Source of the DNA: Liquidambar formosana
Taxonomy: Eukaryota > Streptophyta > Magnoliopsida > Saxifragales > Altingiaceae
Direction: 5' to 3'
NCBI GenBank assembly: GCA_039720395.1
Contig: CM077820.1
Span: forward strand, 13,663,848 to 13,727,847
DNA: 64,000 nt
How positions within the stretch are numbered: position 1 is the stretch's first letter; every line of letters begins with the position of its first letter. Positions 55,639 to 64,000 of the stretch are shown here, in pieces. The notes below the pieces were generated by a model. The model made no database searches, was not told the DNA's origin, and saw nothing but the letters and a program-made list of their open reading frames with translations. The position numbers and the translations under genes are program-made.

Positions 55639-56874
55639 ATGGCGGAGAGTGCGGTGAGCCTTGTCATTGACAGGTTGGTTCCCTTGCTAGTCGATGAAGC
55701 AAAATTGTTGCAAGGTGTCCATAAAGAAGTTGCAGACATCAAAGATGAGTTAGAGAGCATGCTATCTTTTTAAGGGATGCAGATGCAAAGGCGGATCTAG
55801 GAGACAATGAGGGCTTGAAAACTTGGGTCAAACAGGTAAGGGAAGCAGCTTATCACATCGAAGATGTCATGGATGAATACCTGCTTTATGTAGCACAAGT
55901 TCCACAACAGGGGGGTATCATTGGTTTCCTCCGTAAAGTTGCTTGCTTGATCAGAAATTTAATAATGGGCCACGAGATAGCTTCTGAAATTCAAGAGATC
56001 AAAACATCAGTCAGTGAAATCAAGGCCAGAAGTGTAAGATATGGGTTTGATTCCTCAGCGCAAGGATCAAGTAGTAGTGCTAACAATATTACATTGCACG
56101 ACCCTCGAGTGGGTTCTCTTTTCATTGATGAAGCTGAAATTGTGGGCATTGAATCTCCTAGAAATGAATTGATAGATTTGTTGGTAGAGGGAGCATCTAG
56201 AAGAACAGTGATTTCTGTGGCTGGCATGGGTGGACTTGGCAAGACCACACTAGTCAAGAAAGTTTACGACCACCAAAAGGTTAAAGGCCAGTTTGATTGC
56301 CATGCTTGGATTGCTGTGTCTCAATCATACAAGATGGAGGAACTCCTAAGGATCATGATAAAGCAGTTCTACCATGAAAGGAAAGAGTCTGCCCCACAAG
56401 GGATTGACACGATGGAAGGGATACTGCTGATGGAAGAACTGAGGGAGTATCTTGAACTTAAGAGGTATGTTGTGGTTTTTGATGATGTATGGAGAATAGA
56501 TTTTTGGAAAATCATAAAACATGCTTTACCCAATAATGACAAAGGCAGTAGGATAATAATCACAACGCGTAGTCATGATGTGGCTTCTTCTTGCAAAGAA
56601 TCTCCATTTGATCATGTTCACAAGCTGCAGCCTTTGCCGGAAGAAAGAGCCTGGGAACTCTTCTGCAAGAAGGCGTTCCAATCTGACTTTGGGGAGTGTT
56701 GTCCTCCAGAATTGAAAAATTTGTCCCGTGAAATTGTCGAAAAATGTGGAGGATTGCCACTTGCAATTGTGGCCATAGGTGGTCTTCTGTCTACCAAAAC
56801 CAAGGATTTGTACCACTGGACGAAATTGCATAATAGTCTTGGGACAGAGTTAGAAAGTAATCCTCATCTCACAG
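55639..56874 (+). CDS. CNL disease-resistance protein, first exon (CC and NB-ARC), frameshifted
   Basis: Encodes the N-terminal half of an RPM1-like immune receptor. The ATG at 55639 gives MAESAVSLVIDRLVPLLV and the coiled-coil start. A T missing from the run at 55767-55771 creates TAA at codon 45 and shifts the frame; the rest is open from LRDADAKADLGDNEGLKTWV onward. Seen then are EDVMDEY (EDVID motif, 55860), the P-loop GMGGLGKTT (56223-56249), kinase 2 VVVFDDVW (56469-56492), RNBS-B SRIIITTRSHDVA, and GGLPLA (about 56748). A phase-1 donor (CACAG/GTATTA) lies at 56874/56875; LTD would continue as IRRILSFSYHDLP in exon 2. That exon is not within the window downstream. The single-base lesion could be real or a homopolymer error. 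Confidence 0.88.
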
Positions 56875-57384
56875 GTATTAAGTCTATTGATTTAATAATT
56901 TAATAGTTTTTAAGATTTTATTTCTTTCATCTGTTTTGCTTCATTTTTTTAAAAAAATATTTATGACCATTGTGATGGTCACCTTTAATTTGTTGTCTTA
57001 ATGGGCATTTTAATATAAAGGAGTTGGAGTTACACTCTTATTATTTTACATAGGCACATATTATTCTACACCTGTAAGGGGGTAACATAGATGGAGAAAA
57101 AAGGAATTCATAAGTTGGAATTTTCCAGCATTCTTTGTCTGTAATCTTTTATAAATCTCACAAATATTTTGGGTTCTTTTTATATATTTTGTGAGACAGA
57201 GTTAAACCCGTTCGAGTGTACAAGTAATTCGAGGCTGAATTAGGATAACCTTAGGTGTAGACAAGGTTATCTACAGATGGTTGTATCTTGGGAATAGAGT
57301 TCAAGCAACCTTACAACAAACAATTGGATTTTCTTAAGCGTGCCTTGATCCACTGGGTTTTCTAACCCCTTATTCCCACACCCC

Positions 57385-57425
<41 letters not shown>

Positions 57426-57472
57426 TCTTTGAGTATTTTTCTTTATGGTCATGTTGACCAAATTAATATAAA

Positions 57473-57754
57473 GGGTAAATTACAAAAAAAAACCCCTTAA
57501 TGTTTGATCTTTTTTCACATACGCTATCAAAGAAAAAATGGTTACAATGTGCCCCAGACAACTTACAAATTTCACAATTAGTGTTATCGTTAATCAGCAT
57601 ACATGACATTTTTCCTTCTCTCCAAGGAAAAACTATTAACCAGTGGCGCTAATTGCTAAATTTATAAGGTGTTTGGAAACACATTGTAACCATTTTTTTT
57701 TAGGGGGTTACAAGAAAAAGGGCCAAACATTAGGTGGTTTCTTGTAATTTACCC
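57473..57754. mobile_element. MULE-type MITE in the CNL intron
   Basis: Terminal repeats GGGTAAATTACAA and TTGTAATTTACCC, extended similarity (TAATGTTTG; ATGGTTACAATGTG), and perfect 9-bp target duplications TAATATAAA (57464-57472 and 57755-57763). 282 bp, non-coding. Confidence 0.9.
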
Positions 57755-57889
57755 TAATATAAATTCTAACTATCTTAGAGAAGAAAGCATAGGAGATATT
57801 GTTAATTTAGTTTTATTATCTCTTTGCTAATTAAAAATATATATATATGGAGACTAATTCTTACAAAGTCTAAAAATTTACGAGTCATA

Positions 57890-58230
57890 ATTTTAGATTG
57901 TGCTACAACAAATGATATTATGGCTCACGACCCTAGGTCCCTCTTGTCTTGATTGTTGTGGGTTGTAGGGTCTTTGGAGACCTTCTGTTATGATGAAGGC
58001 TGTTTGGTTCAGTTAGTCTTGTTCAGGGTTGCTTTTGGTTGTATTATAGTCAGTTTGTTGTGTTCTTTTCCTATAATATTCTACTTCGTCTTTTGGTTTG
58101 GGTAGTTCTCTATTTTTAGTTGTGGAGTTTTTCTTTCTTCTATTGCTTTGATTGTACCCTTTTCCTTATAAATTTAATAAATTGATTCTTCGCTTATTAG
58201 ACCCAAAAAAATAAAATAAAAATAAAAAAG
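57890..58230 (+). mobile_element. LINE 3' end fragment with A-rich tail
   Basis: A T/G-rich 3' UTR (TTGTTGTGGGTTGTAGGGTC, TTTGGTTGTATTATAGTCAG) ends CCTTATAAATTTAATAAATTG, then CTTATTAGACCC and an A-rich tail at 58204-58229. This is the standard look of the 3' end of plant L1 elements. The same terminus is cut by the left edge of the window at 1-32. Confidence 0.65.
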
Positions 58231-58387
58231 TTTCTGTTCACACACTGCTAGATCCTCAATGTGCATGACTCAAGACTACATCTAAGCACATTGCCTTCTA
58301 TGTTACGGATGTAGGCCTCCATATATAGCTTAACAACTTTCTGTAACCAAGTAGTGGGGGAGTAAGTACATTGCACTGATCTCATCC

Positions 58388-59487
58388 TGTAAGTCCATGT
58401 TTTTAGATTGGCATATTTCGTGTCAAAATTGTTTGTTGAGTGTCATTTGTTGGTTCAAGATGAGCAAAGCTTCTAAGATTGACTCGAGTGAAGAATTCAA
58501 GACAATGCGACTCACATTCATTGTTAGGTCAGGTAAGTGTCTATAGAAGCCCGATTTTAATCGATTCAATTCATTTTAAATTATGATATGTTCTTTGAAT
58601 AAAGAGAAAATGTTTTTGAACATGGTTTTAAAGTTTTTAAGTAAAATTCAAGTTCTAGGATCGATCTTGGGCTTTGGAGGATCGATCCTAGGGTGTTTTG
58701 AAAAAACAGTTTTGCTATTGTTTTTTAGGATCGATCCTAGGGTCTAGAGGATCGATCCTAAGGTACCCTGAAATGATTTTTTGCTTCTGTTTTTTAGGAT
58801 CGATCCTAGGGTCCTGGAGGATCGATCCTTGCTCGTAAAAATCAGTTTTTAAAATATGTAAAACTTACCTATTTGACCTTAAATCGAATCCCAGTCCCTT
58901 GGGGTGTCTTAGACTCTATAAATAGGGTTTGTTTTGATAGAGAAGGCTAAGCAAGCCTCTCCCTACTAGGTCTTACAAAGTTCATCTTCTCAAAGCCTCT
59001 CTAGAGCACTTTTACCTAGGTTTTCATACATATGCTCTAGAGACCTTCAAACCACACACTATTTCACATCCTTGAATGTTTGTGAGTCTGTTGCAACAGT
59101 GATCGAGCTTGTGAGTTCGTGGAAGAAGGAATCGCTGTGAAGAGGTTGGTTGCGACCAAAGCCTTGAAGACGGAGATCTATCGTGTACAGTCGTGGGATT
59201 GAAGACTTTTGCTTAAGTCCTTTTGGTCTGTAAGTGTGTCTTGTACTCATTGAGTTCATAGTGGATTTGCTTCAACTGGACTAGGTCCCATGGTTTTTCC
59301 CGTCTAGGGTTTTCCATGTAAAAATCTTTTGTGCACTCTTTTACATGCTTTTACACTTGCTATGTGATTGAATTTATTGTGTTAATTGAGATTTTAAGTG
59401 TTCATAATTAAAATTGGGTAACGTTTATAGTAATACCTATTCAACCCCCCTTCTAGGTATTGTAGGGTTAATATAACCGGAATTTCA
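58388..59487 (+). repeat. 5' LTR of the Copia element
   Basis: 1100 bp, from TGTAAGTCCATG to GGAATTTCA. Contains five perfect GGATCGATCC palindromes and one variant at 58658-58830, then CTCTATAAATAGGG at about 58914 (TATA box) and a U5-like segment ending TATAACCGGAATTTCA. The 3' LTR is outside the window. Confidence 0.85.
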
Positions 59488-59489
59488 AT

Positions 59490-59508
59490 TGGTATCAACG
59501 CCAGGTTC
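59490..59508 (+). other. Primer-binding site of the Copia element
   Basis: TGGTATCAACGCCAGGTTC matches the 3' end of plant initiator methionine tRNA with small differences from the usual TGGTATCAGAGC. It lies two bases after the LTR. Confidence 0.8.
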
Positions 59509-59562
59509 ATTCTTTAGGTTTAACAGCCTGAGTGTTGATCCTTGTTTTTATTCTTCGGTAAT

Positions 59563-61090
59563 ATGGACCCTGTAAAACCTTCAATACCATTCTTTAATGG
59601 TAAGGACTATGGGTACTGGAAAGCCCTCATGCGAGCCTATCTCAAATCAATTGATGAGAGAGTGTGGCTAGTTGTGATTGATGGATACACTCCACCCAAG
59701 GTGGTTGTGGAAGGTGTATCTGTTGACAAGCCTAGGGTTCAATGGACTAAAGAGGATTATGAAGAACTTAAATGGAATTCCAAAGGAATCAACGCTATTT
59801 TCAGTGGAATATCCCGCGATGAATTTCGTAGGGTAGCTCATTGTGAATATGCAAAAGAAGCTTGGAATATCCTTGAGAAAACACATGAAAGAACCATATC
59901 TGTGAAAAATACAAAAATTCAAATGCTTACTTCTATGTATGAAAAAGAAACTATGAAAGAAGATGAAGTGTTTGATGATTTTAATGCTAGGCTGAGTGAT
60001 ATTGTTAATTCTAGATTTTCTTTAGGTGATGAGTTGTTTGATGCTACTATTAATAGGAAAATTCTTAGGTCTTTACTTCTCAGGTTTCTTCCTAAGATTA
60101 CTTCCATTGAAGATAATAAAGATCTTGACACCATGAAAAAGGAAGATTTAGTTGGGGAAATTCAAAACTATGAAATGAAATTTTGTAAGAAAGAGCCTAA
60201 AAATAAAGGAATAGCTTTGAAAACCATAACTGAAGAGCCTAGTAAACCTGATTCTGGATCTGACTCTGCTTCTGAAGTCTGTGATGAGGATATTACCTTC
60301 TTTGTGAAGAAGTTTAGGAAGTTGTTTAGACCTTCTGGAAATAGTTCCTCTAACTCAAGGAATAACATTCGTTCTAGTTCTAGCAGAAATGGTGGTTCTA
60401 GTTTCAATAGGAATAGAGGTTCTAGCTCTAACAGAAGTAATAGTTTAGGGTCTTACAAAGGCAATGGGTCTAGCTGAGGTAGAAATAGAAGAGATAGTGA
60501 TAGGTCCCAATCCTAGTCTAGTGTTCAGGGGAAAAGATCTAGCAATAGGAAGCCTCAAGGGGCTCAGTGCTATGAATGTCATGGTTTCGATCATATTACT
60601 CCTAAGTGTGCCAATACTAGGAAGAAGAACTCCAACAACATTAGTCAGGGAAAAGATAAAGGGTATAATGCTGCCTTGAGTGATAGTGAGCATGAGTCTG
60701 GTTATGAGGAAAGCTCACATGGTGAAGAAGATGAGTCAAACTTCATGGCTTTTACTTCTATCCACATAGAGTCTGGAGAGACTGCTGAGTGTGCTAGTAA
60801 GATTCTGAGTCAGGAAGAGCTAGATAAGGTTGAAGTGGTTACTGAGAGTTTTGAGGACATGTGTTTGTCTGATGAAGAAGAAGAAGATCTTCAAGTGGAC
60901 TTATGATAAGTTATTTGAAGAATGTCTGAAAACCAAGAAGTCTAGACAATCTCTCTACATTAAAGCTAAAACTTATGAGAAAGAGATTGAATGCTTGAAG
61001 TTGGAGTTAACTGAAACTACTGCTAGTGTCAGTCAATTGAAGACTCAGAAAGGACATCTCTCTAAAGAGATTGTTCGGTTGGAAAAATAG
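59563..61090 (+). pseudogene. Copia Gag, first part (stops and frameshift)
   Basis: Starts MDPVKPSIPFFNGKDYGYW, then VWLVVIDGYTPPK, KEAWNILEKTHE and MLTSMYEKETMKEDE (UBN2-type Gag), with a serine/asparagine/arginine-rich stretch. TGA at 60475-60477 and TAG near 60514 interrupt before the zinc knuckle CYECHGFDHITPKC. An acidic segment follows. A frameshift near 60890-60905 leads to YDKLFEECLKTKKS and a coiled coil (KEIECLKLELTETTASVSQL), with a stop at 61090. Structural protein of the element; no longer a single product. Confidence 0.85.
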
Positions 61091-61146
61091 AAGTTTGAGT
61101 TAACTGAGTCTAAGAAATGTCTTGAGCTGAGAGTTATGAGTATATA

Positions 61147-62352
61147 TGATTCCTAATTCAATTCTAAGCCATAATTATGCAGAGAATGGAGTAGAAGAAG
61201 AAGGAATCGTAAAAGGATGCAAAGGAAACTTACAACAAAGCAAAGGTCTTCGCTGTGTTCTTCCTTCTCTTTGGCTTGGTTCCCTTCTAGTTCTCCTTTG
61301 AAATTGCAGTAGAAAGCCTCCTCCAAGTGATGTGGGTGTGTGCAAACTCGTGGTCCCTCTCTCTCTTATGAATATGAAGTGTCAAAAGTCCAGCCAAGAG
61401 TCAAAAGTCCCTGATGCTGATGAATGAGCCTCTATTTATAACTAACCAACCATATGAACCAATGGTTGAGATTAATTCACCATAAAACCAATCTAGGGCT
61501 GTAATTAAATCCCATGAATGTTAAACAACTCAAAACCACCTCCCAATAGGCTTAGAAGTCCTTTAGAAGGCAGAAATTCGGAGTAATAGAGTCCTATTCC
61601 GTAAAAAATGCAAAGAGAGACAATTCAGGACGGGGCTCTCGGGTGACCAGTTGGGTGAACCGGTTGGCCCAACCGGTTGGACAGGTTGGGTGAACCGGTC
61701 ACCCGAGAGTGAGATCAGGTTTTATCGGTTTTGAGGAATTCCTGACTCGGTTTGGACTCCTAACTTCAAACGGACACAAATTCTTCATTTTAACTCTGAT
61801 TTGAGTGATTCAAAAGCCAAAATTTCAAGGATCCAATGTAGAATAAGCCTAAAATATTCTTGAACCAGAAATCCCTGACCATGGTCAGGTGGCTGGGTTT
61901 TCATGAGGCAATTACCCGAAAAAAGGTCAATTAACCATAGGGTAATGTGGTGAACCAATCCAAAACCTATCAATAAATTAAATTGGGCACTTCAATTAGA
62001 CTCATTTCATCATTCGAAGGTCAATGGAACACTCTGGAACAAATTTAGAAGTCAATTGGAAAATATACGAAGTAAAAGACGAAATTACCCTTCAAGTTGC
62101 AAAAGTTCTAATTAACTATCCAAACCTATCTGGAATTGAACCAAATTTGACACACATATCCAAAATGACCCTAGAAACTAAATGCAAGTGATGGGACACA
62201 ACAAAAAGACAAAAATATGCATGCAATGATGACCTATTCTCCTAAGGCTTAAAAGGGCAAAAGTGTCCTTTAAGGCTTAGGGACTCCTAAATACTTCTAA
62301 ATCTAACCAAATGCTATCATGATCTCATGAGGATGAAAATGGGGTGTCTACA
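61147..62352 (+). mobile_element. LTR-type insertion in the Copia Gag region
   Basis: About 1.2 kb beginning TGATTCCTAATTCAATTC and ending AATGGGGTGTCTACA, an ending typical of Tat-like Gypsy LTRs. It contains a GGGTGAACCGGTTGG / CCAACCGGTTGGACAGG inverted set at about 61650-61700. No matching flanking duplication (ATATA versus GACAT), so it may be a solo LTR whose flank was later rearranged. Confidence 0.5.
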
Positions 62353-62510
62353 GACATATTATGTAAGTATAAATGATGCCTATAAACATAATAGAATAAG
62401 CCCTTTTATTAAATCAATTATAAATGTGACATATATAAATGAAATCAAATGATTATTCCTAATCCCTAAACAATCATCTCTATGATTGGCTCTAGGGCAT
62501 AATCCTAACA
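62353..62510 (-). mobile_element. Copia LTR fragment in reverse orientation
   Basis: On the minus strand from 62510: TGTTAGGATTATGCCCTAGA, GAGATGATTGTTTAGGG and AATTGATTTAATAAAAGGGC, the familiar start of a plant Copia (TAR/Tork-like) LTR. About 158 bases remain. Lies between the Gypsy-like LTR and unassigned sequence at 62511-62719. Confidence 0.5.
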
Positions 62511-62719
62511 TTCTATGCGGGGGGAAGTGAATCCCTCGGCATCCCAACCCCTCAAGGCCTCTTCCAGTTCATCTCCTACTAGGTGGTTGGCATGCCTCAT
62601 GTTCTCTGGTGACATAGAAGGGGTCACAGCTGCATTCATGTTTCCGTGGACCTGTCGCAAGACTCATTCCCCGAGATACCAGCACCTACCCGTGGGGCCT
62701 TCAAAAAGGACCCTTTTGC

Positions 62720-63277
62720 TTGTCAAAGAAAGACTTAAATTCTAAAGTAGTTGACCTAGAAAAATTGTCTAAAGGAAAGGAGACCTTAGATAAGCTTTTA
62801 GGTGTAGGACAGAGCTCAAGTGACAAACAAGGTCCGGGGTTTGTGAATGAGAAGGCCACACCTAGCTCTTCTAAAACCCAGTTTGTTAAGGCTCAAGAGT
62901 CTTTTGTTGTTAAGTCTACTGCTCCTCCACCTATTGTTCCTCCAAAGAAAGTTCCTACCTATGTCCATTGTGGGAATAAGGGTCACATTAGACCTAGATG
63001 TCCTATCCTTAAACAAAGTCAACCTAGGAGGGTAGAAGAGCATTATTATAGGCAAGTGTGTAGGCCTAATGATTTTGACATTTCTTATGCTTGGGACAAA
63101 CCATCACCTAGGACTCCTCCTGTTTGTCATCATTGTGGTGAGGTTGGTCATATCCATCCAAATTGCTTCCAACTCAGGAATAGTATGTCTAGGACTTCTA
63201 GAAATCCTGTCTTGAGTATGGATAGTGTTGGTGAGTGTCTCCGGAGGTTGTGTTTAGAGGTTTCTGATCTGAGATAG
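62720..63277 (+). CDS. Copia Gag continuation with two zinc knuckles
   Basis: Resumes the element's Gag after the inserted sequences: SKKDLNSKVVDLEKLSKGKE (coiled coil), then YVHCGNKGHIRPRCP, in which the expected first Cys pair is reduced to HCGNKGHIRPRC, and VCHHCGEVGHIHPNC (intact CX2CX4HX4C). Stop TAG at 63275-63277. The reading frame then continues directly in the same frame into protease, so this stop is probably a lesion. Confidence 0.75.
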   Translation: MSKKDLNSKVVDLEKLSKGKETLDKLLGVGQSSSDKQGPGFVNEKATPSSSKTQFVKAQESFVVKSTAPPPIVPPKKVPTYVHCGNKGHIRPRCPILKQSQPRRVEEHYYRQVCRPNDFDISYAWDKPSPRTPPVCHHCGEVGHIHPNCFQLRNSMSRTSRNPVLSMDSVGECLRRLCLEVSDLR

Positions 63278-64000
63278 ATGGCTCATAGAGGTTTTGATAC
63301 TTCTTCTAGTGTGTCTAGGAGAAACCACTCTCGAGTCAATAGAGTCAACTCTTCCATAAAGGTCAACATCCTGAAAGTAAAGACTGAGTGGATTGTCAAG
63401 AAGGACCTTAGGTGCCTTGTTGTTCACACTGTTCTTAGAGCTCATAATTCTACCATGTGGTACTTAGACAGTGGATATTCTAAGCACATGACTGGAGACA
63501 AGTTCTTGTTTGCTTTTTATGAGGATTGTGATGGAGGTACTGTGACTTTTGGAGATGGGAAGAAGTCTCAAGTAGTTGGTAAGGGTACTATCACTGCTCC
63601 AGGTTTTCCTAAGCTTGACAATGTGTTGTTTGTTAAGGGACTTAAGGCCAATCTTCTCAGTATCAGTCAAATGTGTGATGAACACCACTCTGTACAATTC
63701 ACTCATAACAAATGTTCTATTCTTAATAATAAGGGTGTATGTGTCATGGAAGGTGTGGGGACTAGTGATAACTGTTATGGTATCTCTCCTACATCTAACA
63801 TAGTCTGCAACAGTGCTAGAGTTGATGATACTGAGTTGTGGCATCGTAGGTTGGGACACTTGAACTATAAAGATCTTACTCATCTTATTAGAAGAGAGTG
63901 TGTTAGAGGTGTGCCCAAACTTGGTAAGTTTCCTAAAAGTGTTTGTAGTCCTTGTCAGCTAAGGAAACAGATTAGCTGTTCTCATAGGAAGATAAATGAG
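63278..64000 (+). CDS. Copia protease and pre-integrase domain (runs off the edge)
   Basis: Open to the window edge in the same frame as the preceding Gag part: MWYLDSGYSKHMTGD (aspartic protease; DSG at about 63470), VTFGDGKKSQVVGKGTI, NVLFVKGLKANLLSISQMCD, then the Gag-pre-integrase motif LWHRRLGHLNYKDL and the zinc-binding CSPCQLRKQ near the edge. Integrase, reverse transcriptase and RNase H should follow beyond 64000. Up to the edge this portion has no lesion. Confidence 0.85.
   Translation, partial: MAHRGFDTSSSVSRRNHSRVNRVNSSIKVNILKVKTEWIVKKDLRCLVVHTVLRAHNSTMWYLDSGYSKHMTGDKFLFAFYEDCDGGTVTFGDGKKSQVVGKGTITAPGFPKLDNVLFVKGLKANLLSISQMCDEHHSVQFTHNKCSILNNKGVCVMEGVGTSDNCYGISPTSNIVCNSARVDDTELWHRRLGHLNYKDLTHLIRRECVRGVPKLGKFPKSVCSPCQLRKQISCSHRKINE

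Larger units (their letters stand above)
56875..58387 (+). other. Intron of the CNL at 55639 (proximal part)
   Basis: Starts GTATTAAG after the phase-1 codon. It contains an LTR-like U5 fragment at about 57175-57375 (CCTTAGGTGTAGACAAGG, CTTGGGAATAGAG), a poly(C)/poly(T) tract (57380-57424), a MULE-type MITE, a LINE 3' end and the block shared with 38-201. The Copia element starts at 58388, so the intron, if still functional, is very long. Confidence 0.6.
58388..64000 (+). mobile_element. Copia LTR retrotransposon (5' part), with nested fragments
   Basis: 5' LTR 58388-59487, initiator-Met-type primer site 59490-59508, Gag from 59563, and protease and pre-integrase region running off the right edge. 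The left junction is exact: the duplicated intron block (38-201) ends in CATCC and runs on in the first copy, whereas here CATCC is followed by TG. Gag carries stops and a frameshift, and is interrupted at 61147-62719 by other LTR-type sequence. The long LTR and the coiled-coil-rich Gag suggest the SIRE/Maximus side of Copia; this is tentative. Confidence 0.88.

Noticed and set aside
61147..62352. Complete solo LTR with target duplication.
   Set aside because: The ends look LTR-like, but flanking five-base sequences (ATATA and GACAT) do not match, so only an LTR-type insertion is claimed.

Overview
The window is plant nuclear DNA, most likely from a eudicot. It is AT-rich, its genes have GT-AG introns, and it carries plant-specific families: an RPM1-type CC-NB-ARC-LRR (CNL) resistance gene cluster, an Athila-type Gypsy element, a CACTA (En/Spm) transposon, an RNase H-bearing L1-type LINE, Copia elements, Helitrons, hAT and Mutator-like (MULE) miniature elements, a Stowaway MITE and a probable tRNA-derived SINE. 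The species cannot be named from the sequence. There is no bacterial gene, CRISPR array or rRNA gene.

Layout. 1-3227 is the intron of a CNL gene whose first exon lies left of the window. Its second exon (end of NB-ARC, then LRRs) is open at 3228-4774. 4775-7908 is its 3' flank plus foldback repeats. 7909-15230 is a young Athila element with 1218-bp LTRs, an AATAG target duplication and a large in-frame deletion in pol. 16478-17614 is a second, truncated CNL copy whose 3' flank is interrupted by a 9.5-kb CACTA element (17618-27131, TTA target duplication) and resumes at 27135. 30483-34300 is a third, promoter-to-exon-2 CNL pseudogene with a Stowaway MITE. 34640-43000 holds further orphan copies of the CNL upstream region and a 4.6-kb LINE. 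43000-55000 is a gene-poor mosaic of tandem repeats, two Helitrons of one family in opposite orientation, two hAT miniature elements (one with a MULE inside), a long-TIR MULE and a probable SINE. 55639-56874 is the first exon (CC plus most of NB-ARC) of another CNL copy, with a one-base frameshift. Its intron contains a MITE, a LINE tail and a Copia element (58388 to the right edge) that itself carries nested LTR fragments.

How it fits together. The first exon near 56 kb and the second exon near 3 kb have matching phase-1 splice sites, and both introns share the same LINE tail and flank. They are therefore halves of tandemly duplicated members of one CNL family. The duplications, and the paralogous empty sites they provide, let several insertions be dated relative to each other. 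No intact autonomous element and no complete host gene can be shown inside the window. The best candidate for a working host sequence is the 3228-4774 exon, if its upstream exon is intact.
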